Origin: JAVXNW01 sp036645575
GTDB lineage: Bacteria; Bacillota; Clostridia; Christensenellales; Aristaeellaceae
Assembly (NCBI GenBank): GCA_036645575.1
Contig: JAVXNW010000038.1
Location: 1 to 23,611, forward strand
DNA length: 23,611 nt
Reading direction: 5' to 3'
Under the pieces are notes generated by a model that saw only the letters and a list, made by a program, of their open reading frames with translations, did no database searches and was not told the DNA's origin. A program made the translations under genes and the position numbers. Each line of letters begins with the position of its first letter. The stretch's first letter is position 1. Of this stretch, positions 1-7,112 are shown one piece after another.

Positions 1-131
1 TGGCTGACCTGGGCGGAAAGGGAGTGGATCATCGCCTCTTTCCCACTGGATACGCGGGCATAAGCCGCGACCTTCGTTTTCCTTGGAATGCGGGGTGTCG
101 TGGGTTCGAGTCTTGTAATGGTTTTTTCCAT
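1..131 (-). CDS. Serine site-specific recombinase, N-terminal 43 codons (cut by window edge)
   Basis: Catalyses DNA strand exchange through a serine nucleophile; next to the end of a phage late operon it is the likely integrase/excisionase. The frame starts at ATG 131-129 behind a strong GGAAGGAGGG ribosome site (about 6 nt spacer) and stays open to the window edge. Residues 21-43 read VAAYARVSSGKEAMIHSL followed by SAQVS, the classic resolvase N-terminus: the YARVS motif carries the nucleophile, predicted to be Ser28, and the SLSAQV stretch follows the first helix. Only the start of the catalytic domain is visible, so large-recombinase features (zinc ribbon, coiled coil) cannot be checked. 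It lies 94 bp downstream of the SHOCT gene on the same strand. The family call is firm. The role as this phage's integrase is inferred, since such genes can also come in tandem sets or belong to other mobile elements. Confidence 0.88.
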   Translation of the reverse strand, partial: MEKTITRLEPTTPRIPRKTKVAAYARVSSGKEAMIHSLSAQVS

Positions 132-225
132 TGGGGAACCCTCCTTCCGGCCTTTCTCCGCGCCAGAAGTCCAGGCGCGATAAGGCTTTTCACGACACCA
201 TTTATTGCTCCAAACGCCCGGATAG

Positions 226-426
226 TCAAGCGATATCGGAGCGTTTTGCCCCTCGCAGGGGCGAGATATCGCCCCATACGGGAGAGAATTTTCGGGCGAA
301 CATTGCATCAATTCTCACGTACTCTTTATCGGTGACAAGTCCCTGCCGAAGCCAATCCTTGAGGATGGCCAACGCCGCGCGATAGGACGCCTCGCGGCCC
401 AATTGTTCGGTGGTCATGACGCTCAT
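226..426 (-). CDS. Small SHOCT-domain-like protein
   Basis: A 66-residue protein whose middle (roughly residues 14-52) resembles the short C-terminal SHOCT-type helix pair: ALAILKDWLRQGLVTDKEY followed by an aromatic and basic end with FSPVWG. SHOCT-like proteins of this size are commonly found next to serine recombinases in Clostridia elements; their molecular role is not established. The start ATG at 426 overlaps the stop of the upstream HTH/zinc gene (ATGA, 4 nt), so the two are probably translationally coupled. A second ATG three codons later is an alternative start, and neither has a strong ribosome site. No signal peptide, membrane segment or cysteine motif is seen. It may assist or regulate the recombinase, which is inference from position only. 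Confidence 0.62.
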   Translation of the reverse strand: MSVMTTEQLGREASYRAALAILKDWLRQGLVTDKEYVRIDAMFARKFSPVWGDISPLRGAKRSDIA

Positions 427-890
427 GACCGATCACGCCCATTCTGAAACGGATGCTTTGTATAGCAGGCTCGGCTGCAATACTTGCGTTCGCCGTTCCC
501 GCAATGGGTAAACGCAGCGCCGCAACCGGCACAAATCCTTGTATGCACGGCGCTATGGTTCGTTCCCGCTTGATGGCGTCGCCACCACTTCATGCGGCAG
601 GCGGTGGAGCAGAAGCGTTTTTGCTTTCGACCGGGCATTTGGTCGATATGTATTCCACACTGCCGACAGGCCGAAGCGTCTGTCTCGGGTTGCGCCTTCG
701 CCCCGGCCTGTTGCCCGCACGGCAGTCTTTCCTCGCCGCCCATATGAACTGCCGTTGTGCTCGAGCATCCGTTGCGCCGACAGAAGGACTTCACGGTGCT
801 GACAGACAGACCGAGCGTCTCGGCAATTCGTTTATAGCCCACACCCTCCGCTCGGAGTTCCTCGATTCGAAGTCGGGTCTCGCCAGTCAT
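423..890 (-). CDS. HTH (sigma-70 region 4-like) protein with two C-terminal zinc-finger-like CxxC pairs
   Basis: This 155-residue protein opens with a helix-turn-helix (about residues 5-40; YKRIAETLGLSVSTVKSFCR) of the sigma-70 region 4/LuxR type. Two Cys4 motifs follow: C75-x2-C78 with C94-x3-C98, and C120-x2-C123 with C138-x3-C142. The second pair of each set sits in near-identical FCSTAC and YCSRAC contexts, so they look like duplicated zinc ribbons. The middle (45-72) is low-complexity linker. A ribosome site (GGGAGGGAGGATG, minus strand) lies just upstream of ATG 890. It is the first gene of a coupled HTH, SHOCT, recombinase set. A DNA-binding regulator or recombination helper is plausible; databases often label relatives as sigma-70-like, but no core sigma regions 2 or 3 are present, so it is not a complete sigma factor. 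Confidence 0.75.
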   Translation of the reverse strand: MTGETRLRIEELRAEGVGYKRIAETLGLSVSTVKSFCRRNGCSSTTAVHMGGEERLPCGQQAGAKAQPETDASACRQCGIHIDQMPGRKQKRFCSTACRMKWWRRHQAGTNHSAVHTRICAGCGAAFTHCGNGERKYCSRACYTKHPFQNGRDRS

Positions 891-925
891 AAAAATTCAT
901 CCTCCCTCCCAAAATGGACCGATAG

Positions 926-957
926 AAAATCCCCCGCCATCGCAAGGATGGCGAGGG
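926..957 (-). terminator. Terminator-like hairpin between the late operon and the recombinase module
   Basis: Read on the minus strand, an 11-bp GC-rich stem (one G-T wobble; arms at 947-957 and 931-941) with a 5-nt loop is followed by ATTTTCT. It would stop transcription leaving the lysin gene. It ends only about 20 bp before the ribosome site of the HTH/zinc gene, so it could instead be an attenuator in that gene's leader, with the promoter further right. Confidence 0.65.
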
Positions 958-1117
958 CGGCATTCGGTATGAATCAAACACATATGAGGCAAGACGCACT
1001 GTATGCGCAGCCTCCGATATAGGTACCTCCCTGCTCATTCAACCGTACTACAGTCATGCTGGTCTCAACAGGACACCGCGCTTGAACCGCGCGTCAACCG
1101 TGGTCATGTGAGAAGCT

Positions 1118-1145
1118 GAGGCCGATATTATGCAAAGTCGGCCTC
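1118..1145 (-). terminator. Perfect 8-bp inverted repeat just after the lysin stop
   Basis: GAGGCCGA at 1118-1125 and TCGGCCTC at 1138-1145 form a perfect 8-bp stem with a 12-nt loop, starting 12 bp past the lysin stop codon. No clear T-run follows on the minus strand, so it is a weak terminator at best and may act as an mRNA 3' end stabiliser. Confidence 0.35.
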
Positions 1146-1156
1146 CGCGAATTGGC

Positions 1157-2902
1157 TTACCCTTTCATGGTTTTGCAGTATTTCTTGCTGACGAAGGCGT
1201 CCTTGCCCATGTAGAGGATGGCGTACCAGTCCTCGGTATCGCCGGGCCGGCGCTCGAAGATCGAGCCCTTCGCGGCGGCGCCCAGTTTGCTGAACTGACT
1301 GCCCGGCCCGGAGCGGACGGAGGTGTTGGCGGCGGTGGTTTTGGCGAGGCCGACGTACTCGAAGCCCGCCCCGCCCTTGCTCGTGTCGCCATTTGGGGTG
1401 TGTTCGCGCCCGGTGAAAAAGGAGAGCGGCTTACCCCCTGTCAGGCGGTTTAAGTCGATGCGGTGCTGGATACCCGGCGCGCCGGGGACGCGCTCTTTTG
1501 CGCCCTTGGGTGTGGCGTAGCCCATGCTGGTGTACTGGTGCAGGTCGCAGGGGTCGGAGGGGATGGACGAAAGATAGCCGGTCTGCTTGCCCCAATTCGC
1601 CAGCCAGAGGGTGTCGAAGATGTCGGCGATTTGCTTGTATTGGGTGCGGAAGCGATAGCTGCCCATGTACAGGCCGATTTTTTCCGCGCCCAATTCCCGT
1701 AGGCGGGCGACGTAGGCTTGGATTAACCTGCGATTGGCGTCGTGGCCAATGCCGCTGCCCAGCGTCTCCACATCCAGATAGTAGATGCGCGGGTTGAAGG
1801 GGCTCGTCAGATCGTAGAAGGCTTCGGCCTGCGCTGCGGCGTCCGCTTCATCGGTCAGGGTGATGAAGTCGTAGACGGAGAACGGGAAGCCGCGTTTCAT
1901 GCACTCCGCCGCCCATTCCTTAAATTTGACGTCGTTCTTTCCGTTGACGCGGGCGCGGAAGATGGCGAAGTCGGCTCCGGCGCAAAAGGCGTCGAAGTCG
2001 ATCCTGGCCTGATACTTGGAGATGTCCGGGCAGACGCGGAAGACGGGATAGGCGTCCTTGGCGGGGGCATCCTCGTCGGGCGTATCGGGATCGGGCGTTT
2101 CCACGTCGCCGTCCTCGCTTTCACTTTCCGCGAAATCGACCAGCGCGGCGTGGGTGTCGGCATCGTAGACCCCGGTTGCGGGGAGCATATGGTCTTGCTG
2201 GAACTTGGCGACGGCGGCCTTCGTGCAGGAACCGAACTCGCCATCCGCGCCCCACTTGCCCAGGTCATAGCCCCAGGAGAGCAGCTTCGTTTGCAATTCG
2301 CGCGCATCTTCGCCTTCGCAGCCCACGGACAGCGTGCGCTCGCCCAGCGCATAGACAACCGGTTCGGCGGCAGCGTCGTAGTCGAAATACTTGGTCATCC
2401 AGCCATAGCGGTTCCAGCCGCGGGCATACAGCTTCGTCTTCACCACGCCATACATGACGCCCCGCGCCTCAATCACCCACCAGTCGCCTTCCGGCTTGCT
2501 CTCCCCCACCGGCTTCCAGAGGTAGCCCACATGACTGATATAGCACCCATTGTGGATGAACACCGCCGCGCCGGGCACGCGTAGCTTCACGGGGATGCGC
2601 CCGCTGCCCTTGTTCGTGCACCACGCGGCGTAGTTATTCCGCGCCCTCGCGTTGATATTCACGCCCGTTTCCTTCTGGTAGCAACCCTCGGCGATGCCAT
2701 TGCAGTCGAAGACCTGCGGTGCGTGCTCCCGCCAATAGAGCGCCTTCTCGCGCTGACTGCCCTTGTACTGGGTAAACCACCAGGCGGATTTCGCCCAATT
2801 TTGGGGGTCTTGCCCGTAGCTGCCCATGATGTAGCCACAGCCGTTCTCATACGCCCAAATCATATACGCCACAAACGTGGAGATCGGAACTCGCTTCGCC
2901 AT
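1157..2902 (-). CDS. Endolysin: NlpC/P60 peptidase, peptidoglycan-binding domain, GH25 muramidase, SH3b
   Basis: A 581-residue cell-wall hydrolase expected to act after holin pore formation. Residues about 10-170 look like an NlpC/P60 (CHAP-like) peptidase: FDCNGIAEGCY holds the nucleophile Cys67, ISHVGYLW holds His124, and WVIEARG (Glu145) fits the third polar residue. Residues about 190-257 are a PG_binding_1 repeat (LQTKLLSWGYDLG, then DGEFGSCTKAAVAKFQQDH). An acidic Pro/Asp-rich linker spans about 258-283. Residues 287-495 are a GH25 muramidase (DISKYQ near the start, YYLDVETL with catalytic Asp377/Glu379, LHQYTS near the end). The C-terminal 65 residues are an SH3b domain (SVRSGPGS). There is no signal peptide, so export through the holin is likely. 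The gene starts in a TAATG overlap with the holin stop, behind an AAGGAGGG site. Two catalytic domains of different bond specificity in one lysin is noteworthy. Confidence 0.93.
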   Translation of the reverse strand: MAKRVPISTFVAYMIWAYENGCGYIMGSYGQDPQNWAKSAWWFTQYKGSQREKALYWREHAPQVFDCNGIAEGCYQKETGVNINARARNNYAAWCTNKGSGRIPVKLRVPGAAVFIHNGCYISHVGYLWKPVGESKPEGDWWVIEARGVMYGVVKTKLYARGWNRYGWMTKYFDYDAAAEPVVYALGERTLSVGCEGEDARELQTKLLSWGYDLGKWGADGEFGSCTKAAVAKFQQDHMLPATGVYDADTHAALVDFAESESEDGDVETPDPDTPDEDAPAKDAYPVFRVCPDISKYQARIDFDAFCAGADFAIFRARVNGKNDVKFKEWAAECMKRGFPFSVYDFITLTDEADAAAQAEAFYDLTSPFNPRIYYLDVETLGSGIGHDANRRLIQAYVARLRELGAEKIGLYMGSYRFRTQYKQIADIFDTLWLANWGKQTGYLSSIPSDPCDLHQYTSMGYATPKGAKERVPGAPGIQHRIDLNRLTGGKPLSFFTGREHTPNGDTSKGGAGFEYVGLAKTTAANTSVRSGPGSQFSKLGAAAKGSIFERRPGDTEDWYAILYMGKDAFVSKKYCKTMKG

Positions 2903-3342
2903 TACTCGTCGCCCTCCTTATTCGCCTTGCTGCCCCGGTCGTGGAGCTGCGCCAGAACGTCCTTGAGCTTGTCGGGCACGGGCAGCCCCAGGTGCGCCGC
3001 GTTTTCCAGCATGCTCAGCCCTTCATTGCTCAGATAGAAACAGATAATGGCCGAGCGAAGTGTGCTGCCCTGCCCGATCACCTGGGTGTCCACTACGTGC
3101 CCGATGCCTACCAGGGCGAAGATTAGCACCTTCCTAAAAAGGCCCTTGAAGCCGATCTCGCTGGACAGCGCTTTATCAATGACGGCGCACATGACGCCGG
3201 TGATGTAATCGAGAATCACGAACACCAGCAGCGTGATCAGCAGTCCGTCCGCGCCGCCCAGATACCAGCCCAGCCACCCGCCCAGAACCGCGCAGGCGAT
3301 CTGGATTTTGTTCCAGATCAGGTCGATAGAAATATCCCGCAT
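2902..3342 (-). CDS. Phage holin (TcdE / phage_holin_4_1 type)
   Basis: A 146-residue membrane protein that would form the inner-membrane lesion timing lysis. Visible hydrophobic segments are about residues 12-28 (ACAVLGGWLGWYLGG), 33-56 (LLITLLVFVILDYITGVM) and 70-85 (VLIFALVGIGHVV), then a long amphipathic stretch and a charged tail ending KANKEGDE, as expected for a cytoplasmic C-terminus. The DYITGV motif at the end of the second segment is typical of this holin family. The start has an upstream GGGGAGGA ribosome site. The stop overlaps the lysin start, forming a classic two-gene lysis cassette. No dual-start motif is obvious. Confidence 0.93.
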   Translation of the reverse strand: MRDISIDLIWNKIQIACAVLGGWLGWYLGGADGLLITLLVFVILDYITGVMCAVIDKALSSEIGFKGLFRKVLIFALVGIGHVVDTQVIGQGSTLRSAIICFYLSNEGLSMLENAAHLGLPVPDKLKDVLAQLHDRGSKANKEGDE

Positions 3343-3360
3343 GTGTTTTCCTCCCCGTCG

Positions 3361-3567
3361 CTATTTCTCAAAAGGAAACGGCGGCCTCTGAAGAAGAAGA
3401 AGCCGCCGCCTGACCTTGAGTGGATTGGTTTTGTTTTGCCGTTGCTTGCGCACCTTGCGCCGTACCTTTTCCGCATCCCGCTTTCCGCCCGTTAACCGCT
3501 TCTCATAGCGCTTGCCCAATTGCAGTCTCCGGGGCGAAGCGCGAAACCGCCGTCTGCGTGATTTCAT
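3361..3567 (-). CDS. Small, very basic hypothetical protein
   Basis: A 68-codon frame rich in Arg and Lys (about 29 of 68), starting at ATG 3567 with a well-placed GGGAGGGA ribosome site and filling the gap between the carbohydrate-binding-like protein and the holin. No family is recognised. The basic composition could mean nucleic-acid binding or could simply reflect a chance frame in GC-rich DNA: its 3' end overlaps a terminator-like hairpin. The good ribosome site and fit to the gene spacing favour a real gene; the biased composition argues against. Confidence 0.42.
   Translation of the reverse strand: MKSRRRRFRASPRRLQLGKRYEKRLTGGKRDAEKVRRKVRKQRQNKTNPLKVRRRLLLLQRPPFPFEK
3370..3408 (-). 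terminator. Terminator-like hairpin ahead of the lysis cassette
   Basis: On the minus strand CGGCGGC (3408-3402) pairs with GCCGCCG (3385-3379) across a 16-nt pyrimidine-rich loop, followed by TTTCCTTTT. It lies inside the end of the small basic reading frame and about 30 bp before the holin start. It could reduce holin and lysin transcription relative to tail genes, or be incidental. Confidence 0.35.
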
Positions 3568-3598
3568 GAGCTGTCCCTCCCATCGTGCCCAATCTCCT

Positions 3599-4051
3599 TC
3601 AGGTTACCGCCGCCCAATTGGCCGGCAACACATCCGGGGCTCGGTCGGTGTCCGCCAGGCAGCGGTAGATCCGCCCATCCGTCCAAAACATATATTCGCC
3701 CGATTTGTAGATGTCGTGGGCGCCGGTGGGCGCACGGTAGGGCCGGGCGGTTTTGGCGTCGGTGCCATGATATTCCCGCCAGAGGGAGGCGGCCCGATCC
3801 GGCGTCCAATCGGGCTCGCCCCGGTGGGTGTGCGTCTGGCAACACAGGTAAGGGGTATCGCCAAACACCCGCACGTCCGCGTCTTGGGTATAGGTGATGG
3901 GCGTGTCCGCCGTCCCGGCCCGCCAAGCGCGAAGAACCGGCAGATTGCCGTTGATCCGTGTGGGGTCATCCGTGATCTTCACTACATAGCCGTCCAGCGC
4001 CCTGCGCATGGCGGCCAGTTCGTTTCGTTGTGCCTGTGTCAGCGCGCTCAT
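3599..4051 (-). CDS. Tail-tip accessory protein with carbohydrate-binding-like C-terminus
   Basis: A 150-residue protein. The N-terminal 40 residues form a short helix-rich segment (LTQAQRNELAAMRRALDGY). The C-terminal half has an aromatic pattern like CBM5/12-type chitin/carbohydrate-binding modules found at the ends of phage fibers: HDIYKSGEYMFWTDGRIYRC, then a short loop and LPANW; an earlier EPDWTPDRAASLW segment fits the same pattern. Its start overlaps the XkdX-like gene's stop (ATGA) behind a GAGGAGG site. Its place between XkdX and the lysis genes suggests a role in surface recognition. The fold assignment is inference from pattern only. Confidence 0.7.
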   Translation of the reverse strand: MSALTQAQRNELAAMRRALDGYVVKITDDPTRINGNLPVLRAWRAGTADTPITYTQDADVRVFGDTPYLCCQTHTHRGEPDWTPDRAASLWREYHGTDAKTARPYRAPTGAHDIYKSGEYMFWTDGRIYRCLADTDRAPDVLPANWAAVT

Positions 4052-4245
4052 GCCGACGCCTCCTCGTCGCCCCGGAGAATGGCCAGCGCCTCGTCCATGG
4101 CGGCGCTATCCTGGGGCGGCAGCGCCCCGGAAATGATCGCCTCGGCCTGGGCCTGGGTGATCGCCCCGGCCAGCACCGCCGTTTGTACCTGCCGGGCGTT
4201 CCACAGCCCGCGCTCGTAATTCCTTTGGATGATGGATAATGTCAT
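4048..4245 (-). CDS. XkdX-like small phage protein
   Basis: A 65-residue protein whose N-terminal half matches the XkdX pattern: a short aromatic/basic start (IQRNYERGLWNARQVQTAV) followed by a turn and a second helix (AGAITQAQAEAIISG). XkdX proteins sit near the tail-fiber and lysis genes of Bacillus and Clostridium prophages such as PBSX; their function is unknown. The acidic tail (ILRGDEEASA) is longer than in the usual 40-50 residue relatives. Ribosome site GAGGGGG lies upstream, and the stop overlaps the next gene's ATG, implying coupled translation. Confidence 0.72.
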   Translation of the reverse strand: MTLSIIQRNYERGLWNARQVQTAVLAGAITQAQAEAIISGALPPQDSAAMDEALAILRGDEEASA

Positions 4246-4260
4246 GCTCTGTTTCCCCCT

Positions 4261-4620
4261 CTATTTATGCTGCGCCGCCGACTGCTCCGCTAGGGTCACC
4301 ATGTTTTGATACTCCAGCGCCGCCGCCACGCGCTCCTCCGCCGCTGGCGCATTGACGACGAGCGGCGCGGCGTTGGCGATCTCCTCCAGCGCGGCGATGG
4401 CTTCCGCTTCGCTCAGCGCCGGGTCGATTCCGTTCATACTTCGGGCTGCCGACAGGTTCTGGATCGCCCAGCACACCTCCTGGTTCTCATCACTCTCGAT
4501 GATGTGCGCGAATTGTAGCACCGCGGGGTACTTGGCCGCCATCACCTCCGGCGTGGCCACGACGCCGCTGGGAAACATATAGGTCCGGGTTCCGTCGTAT
4601 TTCTCAATGACTTTTCGCAT
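4261..4620 (-). CDS. Hypothetical tail-region protein, 119 residues
   Basis: No family recognised. The frame is open from a TTG at 4638, but that codon abuts the ribosome site. The ATG at 4620 (MRKVIEKYDG) has a GGGAGGA site at the right distance and is taken as the start. The N-terminus (YDGTRTYMFPSGVVATPEVM) looks like a small beta unit, and the C-terminal 60 residues are predicted helical and alanine/glutamate-rich (LSEAEAIAALEEIANAAP). Located between the kelch-like protein and XkdX-like gene, where small fiber-assembly or chaperone proteins are often found. That role is a guess from position. Confidence 0.7.
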   Translation of the reverse strand: MRKVIEKYDGTRTYMFPSGVVATPEVMAAKYPAVLQFAHIIESDENQEVCWAIQNLSAARSMNGIDPALSEAEAIAALEEIANAAPLVVNAPAAEERVAAALEYQNMVTLAEQSAAQHK

Positions 4621-4646
4621 CGCTAATCCTCCCGCCAATCCTCCCG

Positions 4647-5765
4647 CTAGTCGATAAAGGCGTGCAGCGTATCGCTGCCATAGCCGCCCGTGGAATCCAT
4701 CACCAGCACATACTCGCCCGCCCGTACCGACGCGTAATCACTGCCCAACTCGCCGGCGCGCATGGGGTTATCCATTTTTGTGAAGACCAGATTGTCGTCC
4801 ACCCGGTGCATCTGATTGGGGCTCACATAATTCCCGTGGCACGCCAGCAGCGCGTAGCTGTCGGCGGAGGCGGCGCACCGGTAGCTCTTGTTGGCGCTAT
4901 ATAGTTCCACCGGGGTCAGGCGAACCAGGTCCCGGTCATAGGCGATTCCTTGGATCCGGTCAAGCTGGTTGCCGTTCTGACTGTAGTCCAGACCCGACGA
5001 GAATACAAAGTATTTCTCTCCCACGGTCGCCCTCGCGTCCACGTCGCCGTCCGACATCGCGGCCGTTTGCAGCACCAGATTCTGGTCGTAGGTGTATATG
5101 TTCTTGCCGGTTCTCAGAAACATCGCCCGATTGCCGAAGCGCAGACCTATACTGGGCAGCGCCGTGGACGGCGGCGCGGTCAATTCGGTAAAGGTGCAAT
5201 CCCGCGAGGCCGCGCCGACACGCGTGCAGGACGCCGACGCGTAATTGCCCAGTCCGCCGATCCCATGCACGCCGTTGGAAATACACGCTTGGCGCGTATA
5301 AACGCTGCTGGGCCAGGCGTAGGAATAGGTCAGCTCCAGCGTGTCCGGAATGCACACGATTCGGGTGTTTTTCTCGTACCCATAATTGCCGCCGAAAACC
5401 AGGGCATAGCCGTCGCAGCTGCCACAGGCGGGCTGGTCCATCTCCATGGGGAAATCGGTGGTTTGGACCGTCAGGGTGTCGTTGTAGGCCTCTATAGACG
5501 TGGTGGGTTTGCCCGAATTGTTGTACCCCGCCGCGAAGATTCCGGTTTCTCCGGTGGAGCAAGCCACATAGCTCCAGCGGTGTTCCCGCAAGGAGCCAAT
5601 TGCGCCGTAGTACTGATACCCGCCGGCGCGATAGCACGTGGCCGCCTTGCCCGCCACCCCCACATAGGCGCGTTTGATCTTGCGCGCCGCGCCGCCAACA
5701 CCCAGATAGAAGCGCTTGGCCTTGCAGGCTAGTCCGGCGGCGCCCAAATAGATTGTTTTGCTCAT
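4647..5765 (-). CDS. Kelch-like tail protein with N-terminal YLGVGG repeats
   Basis: A 372-residue predicted structural protein. It opens with three 14-residue repeats (residues about 4-45): TIYLGAAGLACKAK, RFYLGVGGAARKIK and RAYVGVAGKAATCY, a motif seen at the N-termini of some Clostridia phage tail proteins, probably an attachment segment. The rest carries repeated short blades of the kelch/beta-propeller kind (GIFAAGYNNS, ALVFGGNYGYEK, GIGGLGNYASA, YVLVMDSTGGYG), with the gaps of 45-60 residues expected between blades. This suggests a propeller that could bind cell-surface sugars or protein. It starts 8 bp after the collagen-like fiber gene. Propeller fold is inferred; receptor binding is unproven. 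Confidence 0.72.
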   Translation of the reverse strand: MSKTIYLGAAGLACKAKRFYLGVGGAARKIKRAYVGVAGKAATCYRAGGYQYYGAIGSLREHRWSYVACSTGETGIFAAGYNNSGKPTTSIEAYNDTLTVQTTDFPMEMDQPACGSCDGYALVFGGNYGYEKNTRIVCIPDTLELTYSYAWPSSVYTRQACISNGVHGIGGLGNYASASCTRVGAASRDCTFTELTAPPSTALPSIGLRFGNRAMFLRTGKNIYTYDQNLVLQTAAMSDGDVDARATVGEKYFVFSSGLDYSQNGNQLDRIQGIAYDRDLVRLTPVELYSANKSYRCAASADSYALLACHGNYVSPNQMHRVDDNLVFTKMDNPMRAGELGSDYASVRAGEYVLVMDSTGGYGSDTLHAFID

Positions 5766-5773
5766 AGCGCCCC

Positions 5774-6691
5774 CTATTCGTACATCAGGTAGAGGGTTCC
5801 GGTGGGCAGGGCGGTAGCGCCGGGTGTCATATCCGCGGTACCTGCGTAGATATTGCGCACCTGGGCGACCGTCAGACTCTGCGCCCCGCCGGCGTTGAGC
5901 GCGCCGGTCAGGGTTCCGCCCGCATGGGTCAGGGCGTCCGCGTGGGTGTGATCGTGCGCGGCGTAGTCGGTTCCGGCGACGGCTACGCCCACGGTCGAAC
6001 CGTCACCCTTGAGAATGCCGGTCAGTGGGGTCGCGGTATTGACGGAAATCCGGTTCGGCCCGACTGCGCCGTCCTGACCGTCCGCGCCAGGCGTGCCTTG
6101 TGGCCCCGGGTCGCCCTGTAGGCCCGTATCACCCTTGGGCCCCTGAGCGCCGGGTTTGCCCGGCGAGCCTTGGGCGCCGTTCGCGCCGGATACACCTTCC
6201 GCGCCCGCTTCGCCCCGGGGGCCGGGCTCACCGGATTCGCCCTTTTCCCCTTGCGCGCCCTGGATTCCCTGGATGCCCTGCGGACCTTCGGGACCCTGGA
6301 GCGGACCCACGTCTGCCCAGACGTTTGCGTCCCCGTCCCACAGATACACCCTATTGCTGTCTGGGAATCCCACCGCGTAGGCGTCCCCCGCCTCGCCTGC
6401 GGGATGAGCGGCCTCCAGCGCGGCTAGGGTCTCATAGCGGCCCAGCAGTTTGAAGCTGGTGCCCGGATCGCCCTTCTCGCCCTTGTTCCCCTGGGGTCCC
6501 GCTTCGCCCTGGGGGCCCGCTTCACCCCGCGCGCCTTCAGGCCCTTCAGGGCCAGTCGCGCCCCGCGGTCCTTCGGGCCCGGCCTCGCCGGGTTTCCCTT
6601 GGGGGCCTCGGTCGCCCACAAAAAGCGCGGGCTCGATGCCCGCGCCGATGGCTTGTCCTTCGCTGATGATCGTTACCTCATATCCAGCCAA
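5774..6691 (-). CDS. Collagen-like tail fiber protein
   Basis: A tail fiber with two Gly-X-Y triplet tracts, roughly residues 27-78 and 127-212 of the called protein (for example GPQGKPGEAGPEGPRG, and GPEGPQGIQGIQG), split by a globular insert with YLWDGDANVWADVGP. The C-terminal 80 residues (LTGILKGDGS, then DHTHADALTHAGGTLTG) match the head domain of many phage fibers. Collagen-like tracts of this kind form trimeric stalks. The frame is open from 6709, but the ribosome site GGGAGGAGGA lies inside that extension; the TTG at 6691, 7 nt beyond it, gives the start, reading (M)AGYEVTIISEG and a 305-residue product. The repeat DNA is prone to length change by slippage, so length may vary between relatives. 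Confidence 0.88.
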   Translation of the reverse strand: MAGYEVTIISEGQAIGAGIEPALFVGDRGPQGKPGEAGPEGPRGATGPEGPEGARGEAGPQGEAGPQGNKGEKGDPGTSFKLLGRYETLAALEAAHPAGEAGDAYAVGFPDSNRVYLWDGDANVWADVGPLQGPEGPQGIQGIQGAQGEKGESGEPGPRGEAGAEGVSGANGAQGSPGKPGAQGPKGDTGLQGDPGPQGTPGADGQDGAVGPNRISVNTATPLTGILKGDGSTVGVAVAGTDYAAHDHTHADALTHAGGTLTGALNAGGAQSLTVAQVRNIYAGTADMTPGATALPTGTLYLMYE

Positions 6692-6722
6692 TGCTATTCC
6701 TCCTCCCAATTATGCTCCCTGC

Positions 6723-7112
6723 CTAGGGCACGAATTTCGCCTCGAACGCGGGCAGGCTGCCCCCGAAGGCGAAGGGACTGTGCACTTCGGCGCCCGCGCT
6801 GGCGGCGGATACGCCGCCGCCTTTGTCGTATTGGGGTGCGGTAACGATGCGGGCGTTCCAGCGATACGCGCCGCCCTTGGGCAGCTTTTGCGTGTCCGTG
6901 CTACTCAGCCAAATCGCCGCGGCGTTGCCTATTAATTTGGATACCTTGACGATGAGCGGCTCGACGCTCTTTTCCCCGCACACTTTGAACTCCACCACCG
7001 CGCCCTCCGGGAAGGGCGACGCGCCCTCCTTCAGCTTCAGCGTTACCAACAGTAGTCCCGTATCCCCGATGGGGCAGGTGATCTTGCCCGAGCTCGCGTC
7101 CAGCTTCAGCAT
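6723..7112 (-). CDS. Baseplate-upper-like small protein
   Basis: A 129-residue, mostly beta-patterned protein: LDASSGKITCPIGDTGLLLV, then EGAVVEFKVCG and GAYRWNARIVTAP. Short proteins with this layout (ligand to the tip protein, then a variable C-terminus) occur between Tal and the collagen-like fiber in many Firmicutes siphophages and resemble the N-terminal domain of BppU-type baseplate proteins. The start overlaps the Tal stop by 7 nt (ATGCTGA) with a GGAGGG site, so it is coupled to Tal. A linker between tip and fiber is the likely role. No catalytic motif is seen. Confidence 0.62.
   Translation of the reverse strand: MLKLDASSGKITCPIGDTGLLLVTLKLKEGASPFPEGAVVEFKVCGEKSVEPLIVKVSKLIGNAAAIWLSSTDTQKLPKGGAYRWNARIVTAPQYDKGGGVSAASAGAEVHSPFAFGGSLPAFEAKFVP

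Noticed and set aside
89..113. Sequence like a tRNA T-arm (GTGGGTTCGAGTC), suggesting a tRNA attachment site
   Set aside because: The would-be stem pairs only through G-T wobbles, no acceptor or anticodon arms fit, and the stretch is coding sequence of the serine recombinase (TRLEPTTPR).
832..1038. 68-residue minus-strand frame before the HTH gene
   Set aside because: It runs through the terminator hairpin and into the HTH gene in another frame, with no family-like content.
3564..3926. 120- and 121-residue alternative minus-strand frames
   Set aside because: They overlap the carbohydrate-binding-like gene in other frames; only the 150-residue frame has a ribosome site, coupling to XkdX and a plausible fold.
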